DNA from: Lingula anatina
Taxonomy: Eukaryota > Brachiopoda > Lingulata > Lingulida > Lingulidae
DNA length: 64,000 nucleotides
Assembly (NCBI RefSeq): GCF_001039355.2
Contig: NW_019774469.1
Span: forward strand, 215,597 to 279,596
Reading direction: 5' to 3'
In this document: positions 48,345-58,061 of the stretch, one piece after another
How positions within the stretch are numbered: position 1 is the stretch's first letter
Layout: each line of letters starts with the position of its first letter
Made by a program: the position numbers and the translations under genes
Notes under the pieces: model-generated
Seen by the model: only the letters and a program-made list of their open reading frames with translations
Told to the model about the DNA's origin: nothing
Database searches by the model: none

Positions 48345-49561
48345 GTGTGACTGTTGGATATGTCTCTGTTAAGAGTGAGGGTAGGTCTGTTGTGAATCTG
48401 CGCAAAGGCTTGCAGAGAAACCATGTGTTAAATGTGGCAGTGTGTCAACTGTGACCCGTGACACAGTGTAACTTTGTGTTTGATGTAACAGTGACAGTGT
48501 TAAGAAGGATGGTAGGTCTAGTGTGATTCTGTGCAAAGGATTACAGTTTGAGATTGCGTTAGATGTGACAGTAAATGTGTCTGTAAATTGTGGCTGCATG
48601 TAATTGTATCTTGATTGTCCCGCAGGTGCAGACAGTGGCTGGAGAGTACAAACAAGCCACACCTATACCTGGTACCATAGTGGTCATCTTAGATGACATG
48701 ATGCCCAGATGGACCTCGGACAGGCTGAAGGCTACAGTGAGTCCATGTCTACCACGCAGACTAGTACTGCACTGCTGTTTCTTAATACTTCAATAATTAC
48801 CTGTCTGTTTCCATTTGCTCATTAATAGTTATTCAAATTATGAGTGCAATTTGCCAGCCTGCCTCTTCTAAATGTATATTATACCAGTATGGTGATGACT
48901 TTTCCTCATTTTTGAATTAATACTTCTCGACTTCCAGCATTCCAAGCCAAGATTTCCCTGCACCAAACACTCATATTTAACCATTTGTCCGGGGAAAACG
49001 GCATTTTTCTCTCGACATTCCAGCATTTTATCTTCTTTTTTCCGACACTCGATCCTATAACTCCATTTAGGAAAAGAAAAAAATCAAAGCCCGAGCAGGT
49101 TTTTCAGTTACACCATTGATTCTGTGACTCGACTTCCGCGAGAATGATGTGACGTCTACTTATTCAAACTAATTTTTGTGTAATTCTTGATTATGCTGAT
49201 CACTCATTTTCTGAAGCGACAAAGGAATTGTTTTAGTGTATGGGTCGGGCGGCGAGGGGGGGTACGCCCTGATGTTAAAATAACTACAGCATTTTTTTAC
49301 ATTTTTTTTCACACGGCCTCAACCGTTCAGTATTTACATTACACTTTTCCATTTTTCTAGCTGCACCGAGTTGTGCCTTCCCATAAGTATAATAGACGTA
49401 GAAGTCTGGTCTATTTCACACACCCTGATAGTTCTACGATTGTCAAACCTCTTGATGGGTCGGACACATACCCTCCTATACGTTATACAAGATACTTGAC
49501 AGAGCAGTATTACAGCAGAGGACTTCTGGGAGAAGGCCAACGTGGTGACGTGGCCGCATAA
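39209..49561 (+). CDS. 2-oxoglutarate/Fe(II) oxygenase, isopenicillin-N-synthase-like, copy B (eight exons)
   Basis: Exons: 39209-39397, 43483-43604, 44031-44100, 44401-44511, 45643-45748, 47042-47130, 48626-48736, 49361-49561; 332 aa, same phases as copy A. Iron ligands (SEHTD, LHRVV) and the RRRS motif are intact. Exons 3-5 are almost identical to copy A, but the last exon differs much more: TRYLTEQYYSRGLLGEGQRG replaces TRYVTQQFVSTGILGEDHYG. Some changes sit beside the active site (GQARCSEHTD versus GQTRCGEHTD). Intron 1 is 4.1 kb, against 1.7 kb in A, because it holds a cluster of transposon and SINE-like insertions. A real paralogue rather than an allele is likely, since no N separates A from B. 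Confidence 0.92.
40737..40997. mobile_element. Dispersed repeat, copy 1 (GGATCCGCCCCTG family)
   Basis: About 260 bp running from a poly-C/T start through CCAAATGGCACCGTTTGACC and a CCGAGG-type block to CTGGAGCTGCCCCTG. The same order of blocks recurs at 41371-41580 and 41705-41959. Non-coding, probably a non-autonomous DNA element. Confidence 0.65.
41371..41580. mobile_element. Dispersed repeat, copy 2
   Basis: Begins GTGGCGGATTTAGGGGG, shares CCAAATGGCGCCGTTTGCCC and ends in a truncated CATTCAAATAACCCTGGA block. Same family as 40737-40997. Confidence 0.65.
41705..41959. mobile_element. Dispersed repeat, copy 3 (most complete)
   Basis: Starts GGCGGATTTAGGGAGTG and ends TTGGATCCGCCCCTG; the two ends are imperfect inverted repeats (GGCGGAT / ATCCGCC). 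A long G tract lies near the left end. A fourth, partial relative is seen at about 43320-43440. Confidence 0.7.
42215..42475 (+). repeat. tRNA-derived SINE-like sequence
   Basis: TGGCTCCGTGGTAAC (box A-like) is followed 40 bp later by GGGTTCGAGTCC (perfect box B). A second box B-like GAGTTCAAATCCC lies at about 42458. The spacing and motifs fit a tRNA-derived SINE; the arms do not fold into a convincing functional tRNA. It lies in intron 1 of oxygenase copy B. Confidence 0.5.
42826..42873. repeat. ATT microsatellite
   Basis: About 16 units of ATT, followed by GAGAGTG-rich sequence at 42914-42955; such tracts often end LINE copies. Confidence 0.92.
46571..46900. mobile_element. Tc1/mariner-type MITE (copy in oxygenase B)
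   Basis: Same element and same TA-bordered position as 35231-35556. Confidence 0.87.
47131..47525. repeat. 22-bp minisatellite after exon 6, copy B (about 18 units)
   Basis: Units GTGATTGTGTTAGGTGTGACAG and variants (GGGTGTG, TTTGGTG) begin exactly at the exon 6 donor, so each unit recreates AGGTGATT, a weak donor-like sequence. The variants repeat in a higher-order pattern, as unequal exchange would produce. Confidence 0.9.
47527..48343 (+). mobile_element. 3'-truncated CR1/L2-like LINE, copy B
   Basis: Orthologous insertion to 35850-36652 with the same internal deletion in the reverse transcriptase and a (TTA)n tail. The longest open frame in this copy (47504-48073) is a relic and not a gene. 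Confidence 0.87.
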
Positions 49562-50129
49562 GTCTGCATGTAAGATCGGTTTGTGGGTCCTGTAAATTGA
49601 ATTTTAGGTCATGATTGTATTGTATTGTTGATGCTTCGTTTAAATTCCTGTTGGGGGACAAGGCATTTGGGGGATTATTTAACTATTGACAGTTTTACAG
49701 ATAATCTTAATACTTCATGTACATGTATTATTTGCCCCAGCTTATAAATTCGGAACAGTCGATATACCCAGCAAACGCAGAATATTATTATAGCACAATT
49801 TTTGTATATCGATCACAAAAGAAAAAAGGTCCCTTGTTTGCTGGCATAGGGCCTTTCCTTGCCTCTGTTTTGTTGAATGGATGAATGGAAAAAGTGGCTC
49901 AGTTTGCAGCTTCACCTGTTTGCTTTTAAGCTCCCTTAATTTCACGCCATCGTTATTTAACATGCCTGGTAATCAATATTGTTATAGATATTGTTAGTAA
50001 GAATTATATCTAATACCTTGGTGTCAATAACAGTGTTCTCTTTCTAATTAACACAAATAGTGTTGTCAAGTTTATTGGTCCTATTGACCTTTAGACTTAT
50101 TGATCTTGGTATCTTTACTCGTCTTTTAG
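49562..50129. other. 3' flank of oxygenase copy B
   Basis: Matches 37670-38244 after copy A. Nothing coding is recognised. Confidence 0.5.
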
Positions 50130-50254
50130 TATCACCAAGCGAACCCGCCAACCATGATGACGATCCAGTGACTGCACCTACGATGGACAAATTGAAAAAA
50201 AAGGGGTCCACCAGTATGATTACAGAACATCCCAGCATACATTATAAAGAATGA
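50130..50254 (+). other. Conserved open frame downstream of copy B
   Basis: Counterpart of 38245-38369. Relative to A it has lost one codon (GCA) and gained one AAA, both in frame, and still ends IHYKE-stop. Confidence 0.4.
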
Positions 50255-51065
50255 TACAGGTCGAATAAGCTGGGAAATTTTAATGGCACAGGATTGACAT
50301 ATATACAGCAGATAATACATACCCATAATTAGTTGCCTAACTGATATTTAAGAGTTAATTGGCTTACATTAGAGTTCAAGCTTTTGTCAAATTAATTGGA
50401 GCTTAAAATGCAATACATGTACTAAAGATTACTCTGAAAATGACATAACAGTTATATATATTCACATTGTTGATGGTGGTGCTGAAGTAAAAATTATATT
50501 GATATGAAGATGTGCTTGTTTTGAACGTCCCTTTTTATTGCTTAACGTAGTTATAAAATGTCAAAAGGTACTCATATACATGTACGTTTATACAGGTAAA
50601 CAAATCATCACGAAACATAATTAAGATATAATCGACAATAAAGCTGTATATGGTTATACGTCTTGGAAAGAAATGCTCTCTAAGGGGAAACTCTACCTAC
50701 GGCAGCAGGTTTTTTAAATAATTATATTAGACAATAAAAATGTGTTTTAATTGTGTGAAGTTATCGCACCCACATTTGAGAATGTCCCAAAGTCGCATTT
50801 GTTAGTAATACAGAACAGGATAGGTTTTAAATTCCCGAAAGATACACAGCTTAAAGACGAGAAGACATGCAAATTTATTCCACAGAACATTAGCAAATGC
50901 TACGTACATGCACCATGTAAACAATATATGCATTCACACAATAGCACGCCAGTTAAAGGACGACTTTGCAGGAAGCACCTATCGACGTTCACGTTCGTCA
51001 AATGGAACATTTCCATTCACGTGACATTTTTTCACGTATCAGATCTACCTTTGACCCAGATTAGC

Positions 51066-51188
51066 AGCATGTTGTTAACGTAAGCCCGACTGCAAAAATG
51101 ACGGCGGCTCAAGGACACCGCGACTTTAGCTGGATACCAGTCATCGATATAAAGGCAGCATGTTGTTAACGTAAGCCTGACTGCAAAA
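51066..51188 (+). repeat. 90-bp tandem duplication around the copy C start codon
   Basis: GCAGCATGTTGTTAACGTAA starts at about 51065 and again at 51156; each copy contains ATGACGGCGGCTCAAGGA. The first ATG (51098) runs into a stop after 23 codons at the junction. The second (51189) gives the open reading frame. Confidence 0.85.
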
Positions 51189-54100
51189 ATGACGGCGGCT
51201 CAAGGACCAGTCATCGATATAAAGGCGTTTGACATCACAAAAGAAGAAAACGAGGTCGACAGAAACGATCTGGAAACGTTGGCCAATGATGTATTCAAAG
51301 CCTTCAGTACCATTGGTTTTGTATACGTCAAAAGCCACGGAATCCCCCAAGACCAGGTTAGTAACTACATATAGCACGGAATTATATGCATTAACACTAC
51401 TGTGTTACGTTTTATTGCGTGTTCTAGAGTATATATTAGCAGACACTTTAAGGGGAAGTTAACTGTATGGGGAATAAAATCCATACCCCTTCTTCGTCCT
51501 AGATGTTCCGATGTGAATATCTTTGCACGAGTACGTAGTGCTTACCTCTCACACAAAGCATTAAATGACGAAAAAAGGAAAAAAAAAAGAAACGAAACGC
51601 ACTCTTCATCACTCCCCAATTTGATTGATCAAGATGACTGAGGTGGTTCATAATCCATAATGGTCCATAATCAAAGATTCTGGCNATGAAACTCCATCAC
51701 ATAAAGGCTAATGACGAACACAGAAACAAACAAATCGGTGTACAGAAAACAGAGATAAATTTAAACATACAGCCTCCCTGGCAGAGGTTATAAAGGTGTC
51801 AGTGCTGCAAACTGTTTACTACATGTACATGTATTATTAACTTGTATATTATATATATTTTTCTTTTTGGGTCGTTTTAAAATTGGAGGAGTTAAAAAAC
51901 AAGTAAAGCACATATTACACTCAGCCCAAAAAAGTTCGGAAACATCGTTATTTTGAATTATTATAAATTTACCATATAAGCTAATTTAAATATTTAAACA
52001 AATGTTGATGGATAATGCGTCACCATTCGTAACTTTTTGAAATTTTGCCAAGAAAGGAATTCCGTGGGAATTACTGCGAGATGCAGTTCAAATGAAGTGT
52101 TGAAGTTGCTCAGCATCATGTAAAGCCTGCACTGCTTTTTGTCAAGACCTGTTCAAACTTTGTCATGGAAATGACAGGGTCAATAAAGATTATATTTACT
52201 GTCGCGGATATAACTGTCCCCAAACTTTTTTGGCCGAGTGTAGAACTATATACTGTATATATTTGCCTAGTTATAAATTTAATCTTTTTGGTGTTATGTT
52301 TTTGTATAAATTGCTTTATTACAGCAATCGGATGGATTACACATTTCTTGATATTTGTTATTCTGTTACAATTTTCAGACATGACCCCAGGCCAGACACG
52401 ATGTGGTGAACACACGGATTACGGCTCCATAACTCTGCTCTTCCAGGATGATATAGGAGGCCTTGAGGTAATTGTGGTAGATGGTGACAGGTTATTGTGT
52501 TAGGTGTGACAAGTGATTGTGTTAGATGTGACAGGTTATTGTGTTAGGGGTGACAGGTGATTGTGTTAGATGTGACAGGTTATTGTGTTAGGTGTGACAA
52601 GTAATTGTATTAGGTGTGACAGGTGATTGTGTTAGGTGTGACAGGTGATTGTGTTAGGTGTGACAGTGTGTCAAGTAACAGTAAAAGTCGAGGTTAAAAA
52701 CCTTGGAGTAATTTTTGATAATAGGTGCGATATGGCTGCCAACAACAGTAAAAAAATGCAAAGCTGTTTTCTATGGTCTTAAAATTTTTTCCAAACTATC
52801 CCATATCCTTGACAAAGGTCAAATGGAGAGGCTTGTCCATGCCTTTATAACTGCACATCTTGACTACGGAAACAGTTTACTGTATGGTCTTCCTATCTAC
52901 CAAAGCCGCCCACTACATTGGCTTCCTGTACGACAGAGAATTGTTTTTAAATTGCTGCTGTTTGTTTTTAAATTCACCAGAGGTGAATGCCCCTCATATT
53001 ATAACTCGATGCTACATCCAAGTACACCCAGTCTCACCAGTGCTACCAGATCCACCTCCACTCTTTGTTTTACCAGAAATGACACAGGGCATTTTCAATT
53101 GCAGCGCCCATTTTATGAAATCAACTACCCTCACACATTCGGACTATTGATAGTGTTGAGGTTTTTAAAAAAGACTTGAAAAACATTCTTATTTGCACAG
53201 TACAGTATTTTAATTAAATTTTAATACTAGAACCTTCATATTTTCTCATTTTATCAGAAAAAAAGTTTTATTGTTCAGACCATTACTATTTTAACCAGCA
53301 TTAATTAGTTTTATTGTTTTTTTACCTTAGCTTTTATTATCTATATAATTAGTTGTAATACGTATAATTTTATTTGTAAACAGCACTGAGACGGTAGTGT
53401 AGTGCGGTTTTAGGAAATAAATATCATATTTATTATTATTATTATTATTAATTGTGACTGTTGGATATGTCTCTGTTAAGAGTGATGGTAGGTCTTCTGT
53501 GATTCTGCGCAAAGGCTTGCAGAGTAACCATGTGTGAATCTACGCTTGTAGAGAAACCATGTGTTAGGTGTGACAGATGATTGCATTAGGTGTGACAGGT
53601 TATTGTGTTAGATGTGACAGTGTGTCAAGTGTGACCCGTGACAAAGTGTAACTTTGTGTTTGATGTGACAATGACAGTGTTAAGAGGGATGGTAGGTCTA
53701 GTGTGATTCTGTGCAAAGGATAACAGTTTGAGATTGCGTTAGATGTGACAGAAAATGTGTCTGTAAATTGTGGCTGCATGTAATTGTATCTTGATTGTCC
53801 CGCAGGTGCAGACAGTGGATGGAGAGTACAAACAAGCCACACCTATACCTGGTACAATAGTGGTCATCTTGGCTGGCATGATGCCCAGGTGGACCTCGGA
53901 CAGACTGAAGGCCACGGTGAGTCCATGTCTACCAGACTAGTACTGCACTGCTGTTTCTTAATACTTCACTTATTACCTGTCTGTTTTGATTTGCTCATTA
54001 ATCGTTATTCAAATTATGAGTGCAATTTGCAGGCCCGCCTTTTCCAAATGTATATTATACCAGTATGGTGATGACTTTTCCTCATTTTTAAATTAAAACT

Positions 54101-54559
54101 TCTCGACTTCCAGCATTCCAAGCTATGATTTCCCTGCACCAAACACTCATATTTAACGAATTTGTAGTGGTAAACGACATTTTCCCTCAACTAATCAGCA
54201 TTTTATCTTCTCTTTTTCGACACTCGACACTCGATTCCATAATTTTGTTGTGGCATGACTTGAAAAGGTACGCCCTGATGTTAAAATAACATTTTTTTTT
54301 ACGTTTTTAACATGGCCTCAACCGTTCAGCATTCAAATCACACTTTTCCATTTTCTAGCTGCACCGAGTTGTGCCTTCCCATAAGTATAACAGACGTAGA
54401 AGTCTGATCTATTTCACTGATCCTGATAGTTCTACGATTGTGAAACCTCTTGATGGGTCGGATGCATACCCTCCTATCTGTTACACAAGATACGTGACAC
54501 AGCAGTTTGTCAGCACAGGAATCCTGAGTGAAGACCAACATGGTGACGTGGCCGCATAA
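51189..54559 (+). CDS. 2-oxoglutarate/Fe(II) oxygenase copy C, incomplete (exons 1 and 6-8 only)
   Basis: Exon 1 51189-51356, exon 6 52379-52467, exon 7 53806-53916, exon 8 54359-54559. Exons 2-5 are absent because the N at 51685 joins sequence equivalent to about 39740 (unit B) directly to sequence equivalent to 46343. The iron ligands and RRRS motif are present. Exon 1 is shortened by seven codons: MTAAQG is followed directly by PVIDIKAF, after a 90-bp duplication that includes the start codon. In exon 7, A-G-M-M replaces the A-D-M-M or D-D-M-M of the other copies, losing the conserved Asp. Exon 8 resembles copy A more than B. It could be a third gene broken by a gap, or parts of two alleles. 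Confidence 0.75.
51685..51685. other. Single N marking an assembly join inside oxygenase copy C
   Basis: Left of it is the start of intron 1 (as in copy B); right of it is mid-intron 5 sequence (as at 46343). More than 6 kb that should lie between them in a complete copy is missing. Confidence 0.85.
51918..52240. mobile_element. Tc1/mariner-type MITE (copy in oxygenase C)
   Basis: Third orthologous copy of the element at 35231-35556, TA bordered. Confidence 0.86.
52468..52670. repeat. 22-bp minisatellite after exon 6, copy C (about 9 units)
   Basis: Same unit as in copies A and B, intermediate array length. Confidence 0.87.
52671..53450 (+). mobile_element. 3'-truncated CR1/L2-like LINE, copy C
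   Basis: Same insertion as in units A and B. In this copy the FTRNDTGHFQLQ junction lacks the lysine-rich stretch present in B. Ends in an interrupted ATT tail. Confidence 0.86.
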
Positions 54560-55139
54560 GTCTGCATGTAAGATGGGTTCTGTATTTTGGATATTAGGTC
54601 ATGGTTGTATTGTATAATTGGTGCTTCGTATAAAAGCCATTTGGGGAAATATTTAATTATTAACTGTTTTACAGATATGATCAAGTAACTTTGAATACTA
54701 TCAATACTTCATGTTTTATTTGCCCCAAATTTTAAAGTCAGAACAGTCGATATACCCAGCAAACGCAGAATATTATTATAGCACAATGTTTGTATATCGT
54801 TCACAAAAAACATCACCACCAACAACAAAACCATAAGAAATATGGTATCGCTATAAAATGTTCCGTGTTTGCTGACATGGGGCTCTTACTTGCTTATGTT
54901 TTGATGAATGGAAAAATGACCCTTTTACCCTTTTAGGCTCTCTTAATTTCACGCCATCGTTACTTTACATGCCTGGTAATCAATACTGTTATACATATAG
55001 ATATTTTAGTACGTATTATACCTATTACCTTGGTATCAGTAACAGTGCTGTCTTTTTTACATAACACAAATAGTGTTGTCAAGTTTATTGGTCTCATTGA
55101 TCTTTAGACTTGATCTTGGTATTTTTACTCGTCTTTTAG

Positions 55140-55261
55140 TATCACCAAGCGAACCTGCAACCATGATGAGGACTGCAGTGACTGCACCTACGTTGGACAA
55201 ATTAAAAAAGGGGTCCACCAATATGATTATAGAACACCCCAGCAAACATTATAAAGAATGA
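55140..55261 (+). other. Conserved open frame downstream of copy C
   Basis: Counterpart of 38245-38369 and 50130-50254. Two compensating one-base changes shift a short inner stretch (ATMMRTA), after which the shared frame resumes through HPSKHYKE and the stop. Confidence 0.4.
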
Positions 55262-55569
55262 TACAGACCGCATTAGCTGGAGAATTTTAATGGCACAGGA
55301 TTGACATATATACAGCAGACAATACATACACATAATTAGTTGCCTAACTGATATTTAAGACTTAATTGGCTTACATTAGAGTTCAGGCTTTTGCCAAGTT
55401 AAACGGGGCTTATGATGCAGTGCATGTACTAAAGACATTGATTATTTTGAAAATGATAACAGTAAGTTATCCAAATTGTAGATGATGTAGCTGAAATTAT
55501 ATTGATATTAAAATGTGCTTGTTTTAAACGTCTCTCGTTATTGCTTAATGCAGTTATAAAAAGTCAACA

Positions 55570-56779
55570 GGTTCTCACATATGAAAAAATCTATAATCAA
55601 AGGTGATTATAAATATGAAACTTTTGAAGTAAATATTCTGGTGTCTGTCGCCTCTCAATATTAACTGAGTGTCGCTTTGAAAAAATACTGCTTTATGATG
55701 TGATTAGTTACTCCTCAGGCAACCACCCCATCTATTTGTTGCCTTTTTGTGGCTTCATAAATGAAAATCATGAATGTTTTCTGTATCATCGAGGTCCTTT
55801 GAATGTAATGGTCCCGATTAAGACTTTAGATTGATCTGATATTATGGTCTGACTTTAACATCTTAATTAAAGTTCGTTTGATTTGTCGTCTGGCTAGGAC
55901 ATTAGAAAAGCATACATTTAATTTTTAACATTATTTTTAATAGTTTTTTAAAGAGCAACTGGAAAACAGAACAGCAGAACAGATGGTCCACTAATAATGA
56001 AGGCTTACTCAGCGTGACTAAGAATTTTGGGCTTTTGAGAGATGAGTTCCGCTGTACCTCTTATTTTGTGAGTGAGGGAAAAGCAACCAGAAAAAAAGTA
56101 GCTACGGGGAATGGGGATAAAAAGGGGGTTTTCCCAAAAGGCTGTAATATAGCATTGACTAATTAAGGTATATGCTTTGTTTAAAAAAGTACCCAATGTT
56201 CCCTAGCCGCTGATGTGCAGGGAAAAGGAGGAGACTGAATCCCTGGCTCCAACGCACATTTCGTCTTATACACAATTTTGAATCCAAAATTATACCAGAG
56301 GTGCGCTAAATTTATACCATTGTACTTTATTAACTTGAAAATAATGATATAATAATATGGCTGTCAAGATAAAGTAGCGAGTATGATATACACTTTCTGT
56401 TGTAAGTCAATTGCATTTCACCTAATTTAAATTTTACTAATCATAGTGTTTAGAACAAAACAGCTTCTACTCCATGGCTTCTGTAACAACCCTGTGGAGG
56501 TCTTTTGAAATCCCACTGTCATTTCCAAGTATTCACGGTGATATTAATCTGTTCTCCTTAACCTGAGAGATTAAATGTCAAGATTGCCATGGTCATGTAG
56601 CAATGTCCAATTCTAGACTTCCTTTTTTAGTAACTCTTTATCACATACAATCTAGGGAGTAACAATTATTGTCATGTAATATACTTATTCAAGTCCGTCA
56701 TTCAATTATACTGATTTAAACTACTGTAACGCCAGTGCAATCATCTAACACAATAAGCAAAAACAACAAAAACAACGAC

Positions 56780-56831
<52 letters not shown>

Positions 56832-58061
56832 CCGCAAAAACATATCATAGTAAATTATACTCAATCTGTACCAAGCATTCATTCAGTTGATGATAAAGGA
56901 ACGTATGTCATTGAAGCGTCTTAATTCAACTTTTAGGTTGTTTTCATTACTAACAACCTTAATATTCTGAAAATGTTGATATTCCATTGGAGCTTATAGA
57001 AAAATGGTCGCTGTTATAATGACTGGTCAGTTATTTTAATCAAAAACCAACGTTTATAAATTTTATCAAAGGTCGAATCCACGTGATATATGTTTGGTGA
57101 GTACGAGAAAATTGTCGATTTTCCCAGGAAAATCCATTTTGGCGGATAAATATTATGGAGTGTACAGTTAACTTTCTGTAGGATTTGCAGATTAGAAGTA
57201 ATTCAGTTGTTACTTTTAAATTTCTAAAAGTAGCGTTGCATAATCCCTTGTGAGTGACAAGACTTTCTTTTACCAGGGCATCGACATCAAATCCGAGAAT
57301 ACCTGTATAATTCAAAGTGCCCTCGACCGATTGGGTTCTTTTATATTTCACTGCTCACTGGTTAACCTAGGGTATCACACAGGGCAATAATATTCCACTA
57401 CAGAGCAAATTAATATTTGGAGCACCTGTGCAAGATCTGATCAGGACAGCTTCAGACGTTTAAGTTGGAGTAGATAATACAATTGTGTGCATGTATTTTA
57501 TAGATGTATTCAACATGTTCAGAACATTTAAGGTTATAATCATTAATCATAGCTATAATATTAACAGAAAATAATACAGAAAAGTACTGACATTAAGCCA
57601 TCGAAACGCTGACAATAAATAAATACAGAATACTGTCACAAAACAGGCGAACTCCTTAAAGAAATACTATTTGAAAAACCTCATTCATTGTAAACAACCT
57701 TGCCAAATGTTTTTCATGAAGTAATAAAAACGACCAACATTTTTTTACTCATTTTATGGTTATACGCCTTGTATAATATGTATCTTTATAAGCATGTTCA
57801 TATCGGCAGCTAAAAACTGTAAATGTGAAAGACAAAAAACGTATGCTGCAAAGCTATCAAAGGTGCAAAGTTCTACATCATGTCAGAGATACAAAAAGGC
57901 ATCATATTCCTAAGGGCCTATACATAGTATTTGGCATGACATTCTTTGCCTTACTTCGTGTCGACCAGATGAATATCTTCAAAAACAGGTCTTATGTTTT
58001 CTTGCTCAGTCATGTTGCCTTTTTATTTCATGTAGAAACGTAACTTCATTGCATTTGACAC
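55570..58061. other. Intergenic region after the oxygenase array, no gene recognised
   Basis: Similarity to the tandem unit stops at about 55570 (GTCAACAGGTTCTCAC), the 3' edge of the array. Beyond it is AT-rich unique sequence with an (AAT)n microsatellite at 56779-56831. Short open frames such as 57040-57351 show no splice support or motif. Confidence 0.6.
56779..56831. repeat. AAT microsatellite
   Basis: About 17 uninterrupted AAT units. Confidence 0.95.

Noticed and set aside
57040-57351. 103-codon minus-strand frame
   Set aside because: No recognised motif, no splice support, AT-rich composition like its surroundings.
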